Below, one piece after another: positions 25,101 through 34,086 of a stretch of DNA of 64,000 nucleotides. The stretch comes from Silicimonas algicola (GTDB lineage Bacteria; Pseudomonadota; Alphaproteobacteria; Rhodobacterales; Rhodobacteraceae). The DNA lies in contig NZ_QGGV01000010.1 of assembly GCF_003148765.1 (NCBI RefSeq), positions 62,001 to 126,000 of the forward strand, in the 5' to 3' direction. Positions within the stretch are counted from its first letter, which is position 1; every line of letters begins with the position of its first letter. The notes beneath the pieces are model-generated. The model searched no databases. It saw nothing but the letters and a program-made list of their open reading frames with translations, and had not been told where the DNA came from. A program made the position numbers and the translations under genes.

Positions 25101-27068
25101 ATGACCGCACCGAAACGCCTTCTTCTTTGCACCTGCGAAGATACCCAGGCCGTGGATCCCCAGACCGCATCGACCGCGCTTGGCGGCATCGATGTGCGAA
25201 CGGTCCGCGCCTTGTGCATGGGCAATGTCGACGCGGCGGCGAAGGCTCTGGCTCAGGAGGGCGAGACGCTGATCGCCTGCGGGCAGATGTCGGCGTTCTT
25301 CGAGGATCTGGCCGAGGAACTGGGTGCGCCCGAACGCCTCGCCACGGTCGACATCCGCGACCGAGCGGGCTGGACGGACACCGGCACGGCGTTTCCGAAG
25401 CAGGCCGCGCTGCTGGCCGAGTCGCTGGTCGCCCGGCCGGACACGCCGACGCGCGACGTCACAAGCGAGGGCACCTGCCTGATCCTCGGCCCGGCCCACG
25501 TGGCCGTGCCCGCGGCCGAGAGCCTGGCAGGATCGCTCGCGGTGACGTGCCTTGTCGCCGAGGACCCCGGCGACATGGCGCCTCCCGCGACCTACGACCT
25601 GGCGCTCGGCCGTCTGAAGAAGGCTGGCGGCGCCCTTGGGCGTTTCGCGGTCGAGGTCGACGGCTATCGTGCCGCCGATCCGGGCGGACGGGGCGCCGTA
25701 AGGTTCGGCCCGGCGGCGGACGGCGCGAAATCGACCTGCGACATCCTCCTCGACCTGAGGGGAGAGGGGCCACTGTTCTCGGCCGACCACAAGCGCGAGG
25801 GCTATGTCCGCGCCGATCCGGGCGATCCCATTGCCGTCGCGCGCGCGGTGGCCGAGGCGCGCGAGTTGCAGGGCGTGTTCGAGAAGCCGCTCTACATCCG
25901 TTTCGATCCGGGTCTCTGCGCCCATTCGCGGGCCAGCCAGCCCGGCTGCGCGCGCTGCCTGTCGGTCTGCCCGACGGGGGCCATCACCTCGGCGGGCGAC
26001 ACCGTCGTCATCGACACCGACGTCTGCGCGGGCTGCGGCGAATGCGCCGCCGTCTGTCCCTCCGGCGCGGCGAGCTATGACGACCCCCCGGTGTCGGTCC
26101 TTTTCGCCCGCCTGCGCACCCTGGCGTCCGAGTTCCGCCGCGCGGGCGGACAGGCGCCGCGTGCGCTGTTCCACGAGGCCGACTGGGGCGGCGAGATGAT
26201 CCGCCTCTCCGCCCGCTTCGGACGCGGGCTGCCGCCCGACGTGATCCCCGTCGAGGTCTCCTCGATCGAGGGCGTGGGACATGCCGAGACGCTGGCCGCG
26301 CTCGGCGTGGGCTTCGCCTCTGTCGCGGTGATGCCGGGACCGCGAAGCGATACCGGGGTGATCCTGCGCGAACTGGCGCTTGCCGAGGCCATCGCCGGTC
26401 AGGGGCGTCTGTCCGTCCTGGACGTGTCGGACCCCGACGCGATGGAGGCGGCGCTATGGGATGCCGAAATTGCGCAGCCCGTCGCCGATCCGATCCTGCC
26501 GCTCGGCGGACGGCGCGAGGTGACGCGACTGGCGGGAACGGCGCTGAACGTGCCCGACGCCGTGCTCGAACTGCCCGAGGGTGCGCCTTATGGCGCCGTG
26601 GTGATCGACACCGAGGCCTGCACGCTGTGCCTCGCCTGCGTGTCGCTCTGCCCGGTCGCGGCGCTCGGCGACAATCCCGACAAGCCGCAGGTGACCTTCC
26701 GCGAGGCGGCCTGCCTGCAATGCGGCATCTGCGCGTCGACCTGTCCCGAGGACGCCATTACTCTCGCGCCCCGGTTGGACCTGTCGAAAGAGGCGCTGGC
26801 GCCGCGCGTCCTGAACGAAGAAGAGCCTTTCGACTGCATCAACTGCGGCAAGCCCTTCGGCGTCCGCTCGACCATCGAGAAAATCGTCGAGAAGCTCGAG
26901 GACAAGCACTGGATGTTCAAGGGCTCGGACAACGTGAAGCTGATCCAAATGTGCGACGACTGCCGGATCTCGGCGCAGTATCATCAGGAAGGATCTCCGT
27001 TCCGCATGGGCGACCGTCCGAAGCCTCGCACGACCGACGACTATCTCAAGGAGCGGAAGCCGCACTGA
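25101..27068 (+). CDS. polyferredoxin-like 4Fe-4S protein of the formate dehydrogenase cluster
   Basis: 655 residues from the ATG at 25101, right after a perfect GGGAGGA; the frame is open further upstream but lacks such a site. The first 270 residues hold a Cys-bearing start (LLLCTCEDTQ) and a domain I do not recognise. Then come paired clusters CARCLSVCPTGAI and CAGCGECAAVCPSGA, an intervening 150-residue domain, another pair CTLCLACVSLCPVAAL and CLQCGICASTCPEDAI, and a C-terminal CINCGKPFG with C..C. No signal or membrane helix is visible, so it is probably cytoplasmic. It may supply electrons to, or take them from, the Fdh system. Confidence 0.88.
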   Translation: MTAPKRLLLCTCEDTQAVDPQTASTALGGIDVRTVRALCMGNVDAAAKALAQEGETLIACGQMSAFFEDLAEELGAPERLATVDIRDRAGWTDTGTAFPKQAALLAESLVARPDTPTRDVTSEGTCLILGPAHVAVPAAESLAGSLAVTCLVAEDPGDMAPPATYDLALGRLKKAGGALGRFAVEVDGYRAADPGGRGAVRFGPAADGAKSTCDILLDLRGEGPLFSADHKREGYVRADPGDPIAVARAVAEARELQGVFEKPLYIRFDPGLCAHSRASQPGCARCLSVCPTGAITSAGDTVVIDTDVCAGCGECAAVCPSGAASYDDPPVSVLFARLRTLASEFRRAGGQAPRALFHEADWGGEMIRLSARFGRGLPPDVIPVEVSSIEGVGHAETLAALGVGFASVAVMPGPRSDTGVILRELALAEAIAGQGRLSVLDVSDPDAMEAALWDAEIAQPVADPILPLGGRREVTRLAGTALNVPDAVLELPEGAPYGAVVIDTEACTLCLACVSLCPVAALGDNPDKPQVTFREAACLQCGICASTCPEDAITLAPRLDLSKEALAPRVLNEEEPFDCINCGKPFGVRSTIEKIVEKLEDKHWMFKGSDNVKLIQMCDDCRISAQYHQEGSPFRMGDRPKPRTTDDYLKERKPH

Positions 27069-27129
27069 GGCTGTCACGGTCGCGCGACCTTGCCTTGCCT
27101 TGGACCGGCGACCGGTCCATTTCACCGGC

Positions 27130-28122
27130 ATGATCCAGCGCCGCCGTTTCCTTGCCGTCTCCACCGCCGCCGTCGCGGCACCGTCGTTCCTTCGCGCCCA
27201 GAGCGATCCTTTCGCGGAGGCGGTCGCCGCAGCACGGACGCTGCAACAGCTTCACACGCTGCTCGTCGTCCGTGACGGCGAGACGGTTGTCGAGGAGACC
27301 TTCGGCGGGCCAGGCCCGGATGGGCTTGCCAACGTGAAGTCGGTTTCGAAAACCATCGTGGCGACCCTTCTCGGTGCCGCCATCGACAAGGGCGAGGTGC
27401 CGGGGGTCGAGGCATCGCTCGGCGAGGTCGCTCCGGGGCTGATCCCGAACGAGGCGGACCCGAAGGTAGCCGAGATCACTCTCGAGGATCTGGTGACGCT
27501 GCGCGCGGGGCTGGAGCGCACCTCCGGCCCCAATTACGGGTCTTGGGTCAACAGCCGGAACTGGGTCGCCAATGCGCTGTCGCGGCCCTTCGTCGCCGAA
27601 CCGGGGGCGCGGATGCTTTATTCCACCGGATCGACCCACGTGCTTGGCGCGGCTCTGGCCGAGGCGTCCGGCCGCTCACTTCTCGAGCTGGCACGCGACT
27701 GGATCGGAGAGCCGCTGGGCATCGAGATTCCGGCCTGGACGCGCGATCCGCAGGGCTTCTACCTGGGCGGAAACGAGATGGCACTGACGCCCCGCGCGAT
27801 GGCGCGCTTCGGCGAGGCGATCCGCAGGGGCGGAGCCATCGACGGAGTGCGGATCGTCAGCGAAGAGTGGGTGCGCCGGTCGCTGTCGCCCGTCACCCGC
27901 TCGCCCTTCTCTGGACTGGGCTACGGCTACGGCTGGTTCACGGGCACGCACGGCGGGACGGACTTCGCATTGGCCAGAGGCTACGGCGGCCAGGTGATCT
28001 GCATCGCGCCGGCGAAGGCGCTGACCGTCGTCATCACGTCCGATCCGACCCAGCCCGCACGCTCGGGCGGATACTTCGGCGACCTTCTCCGCCTCACCGG
28101 CGCGATCATCGACGCGGCCTGA
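27130..28122 (+). CDS. TAT-exported serine hydrolase (beta-lactamase/esterase fold)
   Basis: 330 residues from the ATG at 27130 (a TTG at 27100 is less likely). Signal MIQRRRFLAVSTAAVAAPSFLRA carries twin arginines. The active-site SxxK is S71-V-S-K74, a Tyr-Ser motif occurs in RMLYSTGSTH, and a C-terminal HGG/GG loop in GTHGGTDFALARGYGGQ. It belongs to the serine beta-lactamase-like family (class C/esterase type). Its substrate is not evident, and a link to formate oxidation is only positional. Confidence 0.88.
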   Translation: MIQRRRFLAVSTAAVAAPSFLRAQSDPFAEAVAAARTLQQLHTLLVVRDGETVVEETFGGPGPDGLANVKSVSKTIVATLLGAAIDKGEVPGVEASLGEVAPGLIPNEADPKVAEITLEDLVTLRAGLERTSGPNYGSWVNSRNWVANALSRPFVAEPGARMLYSTGSTHVLGAALAEASGRSLLELARDWIGEPLGIEIPAWTRDPQGFYLGGNEMALTPRAMARFGEAIRRGGAIDGVRIVSEEWVRRSLSPVTRSPFSGLGYGYGWFTGTHGGTDFALARGYGGQVICIAPAKALTVVITSDPTQPARSGGYFGDLLRLTGAIIDAA

Positions 28123-28125
28123 CCT

Positions 28126-28866
28126 TCAGTTCGACTGGACGCCGCCCCCGAGGTCCTTGGGCTTCAGCGTCGCCACGAAGGCGGTGATCGCCTCGATTTC
28201 GTCCAGCGTGATCTCGACGGGCACGATGTGGACCTGCCGGTCGGGACCGAAGGGTTCGGTCACGCCCTCGACCTGCGTGAAGGACGGGTGCGGGTTCTCG
28301 GCGTAGAACGCGAGGAACAGGGTCGACCAGTCCGGCCGACCGCGCATCGCCTCGAACGAGGGAGTGGAGCCGATGCCGCCCATGCGATTGCGGTCGTCGA
28401 CGACGTGGCAGCGCCCGCAATGGACGAGCGCGAGGCGGGCGCCGACCTGCGTATCGCCGTCGAAGGTCTCCTTGACCACGACCTCGCTTGCCGCCTCTGT
28501 TGCGGCGTAGACCGGCTTTCCGTCGACTTCGAAGCTCTCGACGGCGGCGATGCCGGGGTCCGACCTCAGCCAGTCAAGAAAGAGGTCGGCCTCGGGCGAT
28601 GGCATGGCGATGTCCAGCCGCACCTCGTCGCCACCTATGATCTGGAACACCCGCTCGCCCTGATCGCCCAAGGCCATGTCGGCCTCGCCCTCGGTCACCG
28701 GGGCCACGTCGACGCGATGCTTGAACTTGAAACGCGGGAGGATCTGCTTGTCGAAGCCGGACGCCAGCATCTCGTCGGGCATCCGGAGCGTCAGATCCTG
28801 CGCGCTCGATCCCGCTCCCCAGAGCGCGGCGCTGGCGGCGGCGGCGATGATGCGTGGAAACCCGAT
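28126..28866 (-). CDS. small secreted cytochrome c, apparent ATC start
   Basis: About 246 residues. The N-terminus GFPRIIAAAASAALWGAGSSAQ is a good Sec signal peptide. The mature part has a non-haem N-terminal domain, then one haem site CGRCH in ALVHCGRCHVVDD and a C-terminal helix typical of class I cytochromes (EITLDEIEAITAFVATLKP). The start is problematic. A strong Shine-Dalgarno (GGGAGG, 28878-28873) with a six-base spacer leads to ATC (28866-28864), not to ATG/GTG/TTG. A GTG at 28873 is out of frame; a TTG at 28911 is in frame but has no SD. It is divergent from the DUF6494 gene and probably an electron acceptor in the formate pathway. Confidence 0.75.
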   Translation of the reverse strand: MGFPRIIAAAASAALWGAGSSAQDLTLRMPDEMLASGFDKQILPRFKFKHRVDVAPVTEGEADMALGDQGERVFQIIGGDEVRLDIAMPSPEADLFLDWLRSDPGIAAVESFEVDGKPVYAATEAASEVVVKETFDGDTQVGARLALVHCGRCHVVDDRNRMGGIGSTPSFEAMRGRPDWSTLFLAFYAENPHPSFTQVEGVTEPFGPDRQVHIVPVEITLDEIEAITAFVATLKPKDLGGGVQSN

Positions 28867-28935
28867 CTTGCACCTCCCTTGCGATCTGAGATTATCCCGC
28901 CTCTGACACAAGACAAGACCACACAGGGGAGAGCG

Positions 28936-29139
28936 ATGTCCGAAGAAGCATTCAACATGAGCCTGAGGAAGTTCCTCAAGACCGTCGGCGTCACCTCGCA
29001 GCGCGAGATCGAGGAGGCCGTGCGCGCCGCATCGGGCACACCCGCCGGCAAGGTGAAGGCCAAGGTCGTGCTGACCATCGGCGATCTCGGCCTGACCCAC
29101 GAGGTTACGGGCGACATCGAGATGCCGGGCGAGAACTGA
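28936..29139 (+). CDS. DUF6494 family protein
   Basis: 67 residues from the ATG at 28936 after GGGGAGAGCG. It begins SEEAFNMSLRKFLKTVGVTSQREIEEAVRAA and ends DLGLTHEVTGDIEMPGEN. I recall this as DUF6494, found beside Mrp in formate dehydrogenase clusters. No catalytic residues are evident, so it may be a small adaptor. Its stop is immediately followed by the Mrp GTG start, so the two are coupled. Confidence 0.75.
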   Translation: MSEEAFNMSLRKFLKTVGVTSQREIEEAVRAASGTPAGKVKAKVVLTIGDLGLTHEVTGDIEMPGEN

Positions 29140-30246
29140 GTGGCCGACATCGAGGCCGTTCGCGCGGCACTGTCACGCATCGTCGATCCCGCACGGGGCG
29201 AGGACATCCTGTCGGCCGGCATGGTCAAGGGACTTGCGGTCCGGGACGGAGCCGTCAGTTTCGTGCTGGAGGTGGACCCGGCGCGGGCGAGCGGCATGGA
29301 GCCGTTGCGCAAGGCGGCTGAAGCCGCCGCGGCGTCCGTCGAAGGCGTCACCGGCGTGTCCGCCATCCTGACGGCGCACGCGCCGCAGGGTACGGCACGG
29401 CAGGCGCCCAAGATGGCCGTTCCCGATCTGGGCCTGAAGGACTTCACGCCGAAGCCGAAGGCTCCAGAGGGGCCGCAACCCTTGCCCGGCGTCCGCCACG
29501 TCGTCGCCATCGCCTCGGGCAAGGGAGGCGTCGGCAAGTCTACCGTCTCGTCGAACCTCGCCGTCGCCCTCGCCGCGCGCGGGCTTCGGGTCGGGCTTCT
29601 GGACGCAGACGTCTACGGTCCATCGCAGCCCCGGATGCTGGGGATCACCGGGCGGCCGTCCGCCCCCAGCCCCGGCGTCATCCTGCCGCTGAGGAACCAC
29701 GGCGTTGCGGTGATGTCGCTCGGCTTCATGGTCGAGGAAGGCGAGGCCCTCGTCTGGCGCGGACCGATGCTGATGGGCGCGCTCCAGCAGATGCTGGCGC
29801 AGGTGCAGTGGGGGACGCTCGACGTCCTGCTGATCGACCTGCCGCCGGGCACGGGTGACGTTCAGATGACCCTCTGCCAGAAGACCGAAGTTGCCGGTGC
29901 GGTGATCGTCTCGACGCCGCAGGACATCGCGCTGATCGACGCTCGCAAGGGCATCGACATGTTCAACCGGATGGGGACGCCGATCCTGGGCCTCGTCGAG
30001 AACATGGCGAGCTTCGTCTGCGACGGCTGCGGCAAGGCGCATCACCCCTTCGGTCACGGCGGCGCGCGGAAGGAGGCGGAGAAACTTCGCGTGCCTTTCC
30101 TGGGCGAGATTCCCCTTCACCTCGGCATCCGCGTTGCGGGCGACGCCGGTGCGCCGATCGTGGCGCAGAAGCCGGAAAGCGAGGAAGCGAAGGCGTTCTG
30201 GTCCATCGCCGACGGTCTCGTAGCCACGCTCGCGGCGCGGGGCTGA
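29140..30246 (+). CDS. apbC: Mrp/ApbC-type Fe-S carrier P-loop ATPase
   Basis: 368 residues from a GTG. The N-terminal 80 residues are the DUF59/MIP18 domain, then the deviant Walker A SGKGGVGKS near 126-134, Walker B LLIDLPPGTGD, and the metal-binding CDGC motif in FVCDGCGKAHHPFGHGG. Mrp proteins carry [4Fe-4S] clusters to apoproteins. Placed within the fdh cluster, it may serve FdhA, FdhB or the polyferredoxin; a general housekeeping role is also possible. Confidence 0.95.
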   Translation: MADIEAVRAALSRIVDPARGEDILSAGMVKGLAVRDGAVSFVLEVDPARASGMEPLRKAAEAAAASVEGVTGVSAILTAHAPQGTARQAPKMAVPDLGLKDFTPKPKAPEGPQPLPGVRHVVAIASGKGGVGKSTVSSNLAVALAARGLRVGLLDADVYGPSQPRMLGITGRPSAPSPGVILPLRNHGVAVMSLGFMVEEGEALVWRGPMLMGALQQMLAQVQWGTLDVLLIDLPPGTGDVQMTLCQKTEVAGAVIVSTPQDIALIDARKGIDMFNRMGTPILGLVENMASFVCDGCGKAHHPFGHGGARKEAEKLRVPFLGEIPLHLGIRVAGDAGAPIVAQKPESEEAKAFWSIADGLVATLAARG

Positions 30247-30247
30247 C

Positions 30248-30952
30248 ATGCCGGTCGACTTTCCGCCGCTTCTCACCGGCCGCGCTGTTGCCGACGATCC
30301 CTTCGAGGTCGCCTGCGTCGCCGCAGGGGAAGCCGATCCGGGAACGGTCTTCTACAGCCCCGATCCGGACAGGATGCGCGCGGCGATCCTGCTGGCGCCC
30401 GAGGTTCCCCTGCGCGAGGCGGCGGGCGTCAGCTTCGCCGTGTCCCTCGGTCTCAACGATGCGGTCGGCGCCCTCGCCCCGCCCGAAGTGGGCGTTCACC
30501 TCGAGTGGCCGGACCGCATCCGGGTGAACGGCGCGCGCGCGGGACGGTTGAGGATGGCCGCGTCGACGGCAGACCCCGAGGTCGAACCCGAGTGGCTGGC
30601 CGTAGGCGTCGAACTTGCGGTGCGGTCCCAGTCTTCCGACGCGCCGGGTCTGACGCCGGACGAGACCTGCCTGCACGAGGAAGGCTGCGGCGAGATCGGC
30701 ACGCCCGACCTGATCGAGGCCTGGGCCCGCCACATGATGAACTGGCTGCACATCTACCTTACCGATGGCTTCTCCGAACTGCACGAAGAGTGGCGCGCGA
30801 AGGCGCATCGCCTCGGTGGTGCGGTCGAGTATCCGGAGCCGGGAACTTTCGTCGGGCTCGACGAGTGGGGAGGCATGATCCTGAAGGACGGAGATGCGAC
30901 GCGCATCCTGCCGCTTACCCGAATGATGGAGGTCCGATGTTCGCCCGCGTGA
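30248..30952 (+). CDS. biotin/lipoate-ligase-like protein with DUF4444 end
   Basis: 234 residues. It shows a distant BPL/LplA-like fold (FYSPDPDRMRAAILLAPEVPL, VNGARAGRLRMA) and a C-terminal part (YPEPGTFVGLDEWGGMILKDG) that fits DUF4444. The canonical catalytic lysine motif is not clear. It starts two bases after apbC and overlaps the DUF6505 gene. Possible role: handling of a lipoyl-like or other prosthetic group; unproven. Confidence 0.72.
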   Translation: MPVDFPPLLTGRAVADDPFEVACVAAGEADPGTVFYSPDPDRMRAAILLAPEVPLREAAGVSFAVSLGLNDAVGALAPPEVGVHLEWPDRIRVNGARAGRLRMAASTADPEVEPEWLAVGVELAVRSQSSDAPGLTPDETCLHEEGCGEIGTPDLIEAWARHMMNWLHIYLTDGFSELHEEWRAKAHRLGGAVEYPEPGTFVGLDEWGGMILKDGDATRILPLTRMMEVRCSPA

Positions 30953-31404
30953 TCCGTCTCGACGACAGCGACCTGAACGTCTTCGACCTGGCGGCCGAGC
31001 CGGGCGAATGGGCCGTGCCGGGGACCTTCGCCTTCTCGAACTGGTCCGAGGACGACCTGAGCGGCAAGTCGCGTCAGGCCTTTGCGCACGGCTGGCTTGG
31101 CCTCTCGAGCTTCGGGCGCGCCTCGGTCGTCGCGGTCACGCCGATCACGGCGGCCGAGAAGGCGGCGCTGGCGGACGCACTCGCCGCGCATTTCGTCGCC
31201 GCCTGGGGAGCGCCCGACCTTGACGCCGCGCGGCCTGTGGCGGGCGAGGAGATCGCTCACATGGCCGCGCTCTGCGAGGGGCACCCCGAGAACAGCCTGA
31301 TCGTCCTGGAGCGCGAGCTGACAGGGGCAGGCGTCCGCGACCGCTTCCGCATCGTGCCGCCGCAGGGAGCAGCGCTGGAAACCTTCGCGGTTCACGGCGA
31401 CTGA
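30937..31404 (+). CDS. DUF6505 family protein
   Basis: 155 residues from the ATG at 30937, overlapping the previous gene by 16 bases. It begins FARVIRLDDSDLNVFDLAAEPGEWAVPGTFAFSNW. I recall such a protein (DUF6505) in the formate dehydrogenase neighbourhood of Rhodobacterales. No motif or signal peptide is recognised. It overlaps the MarC start by one base, and its position in the tight run apbC-ligase-like-DUF6505 suggests a shared maturation task. Confidence 0.68.
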   Translation: MFARVIRLDDSDLNVFDLAAEPGEWAVPGTFAFSNWSEDDLSGKSRQAFAHGWLGLSSFGRASVVAVTPITAAEKAALADALAAHFVAAWGAPDLDAARPVAGEEIAHMAALCEGHPENSLIVLERELTGAGVRDRFRIVPPQGAALETFAVHGD

Positions 31405-32069
31405 TGCCGAGCATCGACCAGCTCCTGCGCGAGTTCATCACGCTTTTCGTGGTCATCGACCCCATCGGAACGCTGCCGGTGTTCTACTTCGCGGCCGCGG
31501 GCGTGCCCCGGCACCTGCACTGGCGCCTCGCGACGCGCGCGGTCGTCGTGGCGGGCGTCGTCCTTCTGGGCTTTCTCGTCGCGGGGCAGCTCCTTCTGGA
31601 AGGGCTGGGCCTGCGGTTCGGGTCGTTCCAGATCGCGGGCGGGATCGTGCTGTTCCTTTTCGCGATGACGATGATCTTCGGGGAATCGCGCCCCGAGGAG
31701 GTGATCCACGAGGCCGAGCGCGCATCGCTGTCCGGTGCCGTCTTTCCGCTGGCCATCCCCTCCATCGCCTCGCCCGGGGCCATGCTCGCCATCGTCATCC
31801 TGACCGACAACCACACGAACCCCGTCTTCGACCAGTTCGTGACGGCGGTCGTGCTCTGTGCTGTTCTCGGTTTCACACTGGTGCTTCTGCTCCTCGCAGC
31901 GCGCCTGAAACGGGTGCTGGGCGAGACCGGAGCCAGCGTCATCAGCCGGGTGATGGGGATCATCCTCGCCACGGTGGCGGTGGATTCGGTCCTGGGAGGG
32001 CTGAATGCGGTCGGCGTCCTGACCCTGCCCGAAGGGGGAGCCCTGGAAATCACGTCCCCGGCGGAGTGA
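31404..32069 (+). CDS. MarC-family integral membrane protein
   Basis: 221 residues with six predicted membrane helices. The MarC signature is present in FVVIDPIGTLPVFYFAA near the start and PLAIPSIASPGAMLAIVIL at mid-length. MarC proteins are of unknown transport function. It is the last gene of the DUF6494-apbC run, overlapping its neighbour by one base (TGATG). Confidence 0.9.
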   Translation: MPSIDQLLREFITLFVVIDPIGTLPVFYFAAAGVPRHLHWRLATRAVVVAGVVLLGFLVAGQLLLEGLGLRFGSFQIAGGIVLFLFAMTMIFGESRPEEVIHEAERASLSGAVFPLAIPSIASPGAMLAIVILTDNHTNPVFDQFVTAVVLCAVLGFTLVLLLLAARLKRVLGETGASVISRVMGIILATVAVDSVLGGLNAVGVLTLPEGGALEITSPAE

Positions 32070-32070
32070 C

Positions 32071-32098
32071 AAAAAAAGGCCGGGCTGAAAGCCCGGCC
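32071..32098 (-). terminator. terminator of the response regulator gene
   Basis: On the minus strand an 8-bp perfect GC stem (32098-32091 with 32085-32078, loop TTTCA) is followed by seven T (32077-32071). It lies right after the MarC stop and serves the convergent response regulator. Confidence 0.85.
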
Positions 32099-32157
32099 AG
32101 TCCAACAGGGAGGTACCATGCCATAACCCGGACATGGAAACGGGATCCGTAAACGCG

Positions 32158-32847
32158 TCAGGCGACCAAACGGTAACCGCCCGACTCGGTCACCAGTAAA
32201 CGCGCATTCGAGGGGTCCGGTTCGATTTTTTGTCGCAGCCGGTAAATATGTGTCTCGAGTGTGTGCGTTGTGACACCCGCATTGTATCCCCAGACCTCGT
32301 GCAGAAGGATGTCGCGCGGCACGACGCCCTCGCTGGCACGGTAGAGGAACTTGAGGATGTTCGTCTCTTTCTCGGTGAGACGGATCTTCTTTTCGTCCTC
32401 GGTAATCAACATCTTCTGCGCTGGCTGGAACGTGTAGGGCCCGAGTTGGAAGACGGCGTCCTCGGACTGTTCATGCTGCCTCAGCTGCGCCCGGATGCGA
32501 GCGAGAAGGACGGGAAACTTGAAGGGCTTCGTGACGTAGTCATTCGCACCCGCATCGAGGCCGAGGATGGTGTCGGCGTCCGAATCATGTCCCGTCAGCA
32601 TCAGGACCGGGCACTTCACGCCATGCTTGCGCAGCACGCGGCACAGCTCGCGCCCGTCCGTATCCGGCAGCCCCACATCGAGGATGACGAGGTCGTAGAT
32701 GCCCTGGCGAACCCGCTCCAGCGCCTCGGCGCCGTTGCCGGCTTCGAAGACGTCGAAGTCTTCGGTCATCACGAGTTGCTCGCCGAGCGCCTCGCGCAGG
32801 TCTTCGTCGTCGTCCACCAAAAGAATTTTCTTGAGGTTCTGAGCCAT
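32158..32847 (-). CDS. OmpR-family response regulator
   Basis: 229 residues from the ATG at 32847. Receiver domain at 1-120 with acidic pocket D12-D14, phospho-acceptor D57 in LVILDVGLP, and TKPFK. Winged-helix DNA-binding domain at the C-terminus (LTEKETNILKFLYRASEGVVPRDILLHEVWGYN ... THTLETHIYRLRQKIE). It resembles the essential CenR-like regulators of alphaproteobacteria, but I cannot prove orthology. No sensor kinase is adjacent. It has its own terminator and is divergent from ribA. Confidence 0.93.
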   Translation of the reverse strand: MAQNLKKILLVDDDEDLREALGEQLVMTEDFDVFEAGNGAEALERVRQGIYDLVILDVGLPDTDGRELCRVLRKHGVKCPVLMLTGHDSDADTILGLDAGANDYVTKPFKFPVLLARIRAQLRQHEQSEDAVFQLGPYTFQPAQKMLITEDEKKIRLTEKETNILKFLYRASEGVVPRDILLHEVWGYNAGVTTHTLETHIYRLRQKIEPDPSNARLLVTESGGYRLVA

Positions 32848-33005
32848 GTCACACTTCTCCGTGAACCGATGGTGAGGAAATGAGCGCGGATCCGCGATCT
32901 TGCAAGGATTGCTGCAAAAACTCACAGGCTCGTGTCGCCGTCGGGGGAAATGTTTCAAATCCTTGACGGAAGGCGTAAACGACAGGTGAGCCGCCCGGAG
33001 ACGCG
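32848..33005. promoter_or_regulatory. divergent control region of response regulator and ribA
   Basis: 158 bases with no gene. On the plus strand TTGACG (near 32963) may be a -35 element for ribA; no clear -10 is seen. No FMN riboswitch is recognised. Confidence 0.35.
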
Positions 33006-34079
33006 ATGTCCCTGTTACCCACCCTTATGGAGCGCATCGCCCGTGCGCGGACGGACCTTCGGCTTGGCCTTCCGGTCGTGCTTCAGGGGGACGGGCGGTC
33101 GGTCCTGGCCCTTGCCGCCGAAGGTCTCGACGCGGACCGGTTCGCGGACCTGCGCGCGCTCGGCGATCCGGTGCTTGCCGTGACGGCCCGGCGCGCGGCG
33201 ACGCTGAACGCCCGCGCCTATGACGGGGACATGGCCCGCATCGTCCTGCCGCGCGACGTCACGACGGACTGGATCCGCGCCGTGGCCGACCCCCAGGATG
33301 ACCTGTCGGCGCCGATGAAGGGACCTTTCGTCGCGATGCGCGATGGTCCGGCCGACCTGCACCGGGTGGCCCTCTCGCTGGCCAAGTCCGCGCGCCTTCT
33401 GCCCGCGGCACTGGTTCTCCACGTCGATGCCGTCCCCGATGACCTGACCCGGCTCGACGCCGCCCTGACGCTGCAGGCGCTGTCGGACCCCGCGCACCAC
33501 ACCCGCGTCGTGACGGGGAACGTGCCGCTTGCCGTGACGGGCGCCGGTCGCGTTCACGTCTTTCGTCCCGAGGACGGCGGCGAAGAGCATGTCGTCTGCG
33601 AGATCGGTCGTCCGTCGCGCTCCGAGCCGGTTCTGGTGCGCCTGCACTCGGCCTGTTTCACGGGCGACGTCCTGGGCTCGCTCAAATGCGATTGCGGGCC
33701 GCAGCTTCATGCCGCGCTGGCGCAGATGGGGGCCGAGGGCCAAGGCATCCTGCTCTACCTCAACCAGGAGGGCCGAGGCATCGGCCTCGCCAACAAGATG
33801 CGCGCCTACGCCCTTCAGGATCAGGGCTTCGACACGGTCGAGGCGAACCACCGGTTGGGCTTCGAGGACGACGAGCGCGACTTCCGCACCGGCGCGGACC
33901 TTCTGAAGCGGCTTGGCTTCTCGAAGGTCCGCCTGATGACCAACAACCCCGCCAAGGTCGAGATGATGGCGGCGCAGGGCATCGAGGTGACCGAGCGCGT
34001 GCCGCTGCAAGCGGGTCGCAACCCGCTGAACACGGCCTATCTCGACGTCAAGGCCCGGAAATCGGGCCATATTCTCTGA
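33006..34079 (+). CDS. ribA: GTP cyclohydrolase II
   Basis: 357 residues. The catalytic domain (about 165-357) has the zinc-binding Cys217, Cys228 and Cys230 ([14 protein letters not shown]), [22 protein letters not shown] and [11 protein letters not shown]. It opens GTP to start riboflavin synthesis. The N-terminal 160 residues are an extension typical of alphaproteobacterial RibA and look like a degenerate, probably inactive partner domain. It starts after CCCGGAGACGCG. trkA-like gene follows seven bases later. Confidence 0.93.
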   Translation: MSLLPTLMERIARARTDLRLGLPVVLQGDGRSVLALAAEGLDADRFADLRALGDPVLAVTARRAATLNARAYDGDMARIVLPRDVTTDWIRAVADPQDDLSAPMKGPFVAMRDGPADLHRVALSLAKSARLLPAALVLHVDAVPDDLTRLDAALTLQALSDPAHHTRVVTGNVPLAVTGAGRVHVFRPEDGGEEHVVCEIGRPSRSEPVLVRLHSACFTGDVLGSLKCDCGPQLHAALAQMGAEGQGILLYLNQEGRGIGLANKMRAYALQDQGFDTVEANHRLGFEDDERDFRTGADLLKRLGFSKVRLMTNNPAKVEMMAAQGIEVTERVPLQAGRNPLNTAYLDVKARKSGHIL

Positions 34080-34086
34080 GGGACGA

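Noticed and set aside
32848-33005. An FMN riboswitch before ribA
   Set aside because: The conserved RFN-element segments are not recognisable in the 158 bases.
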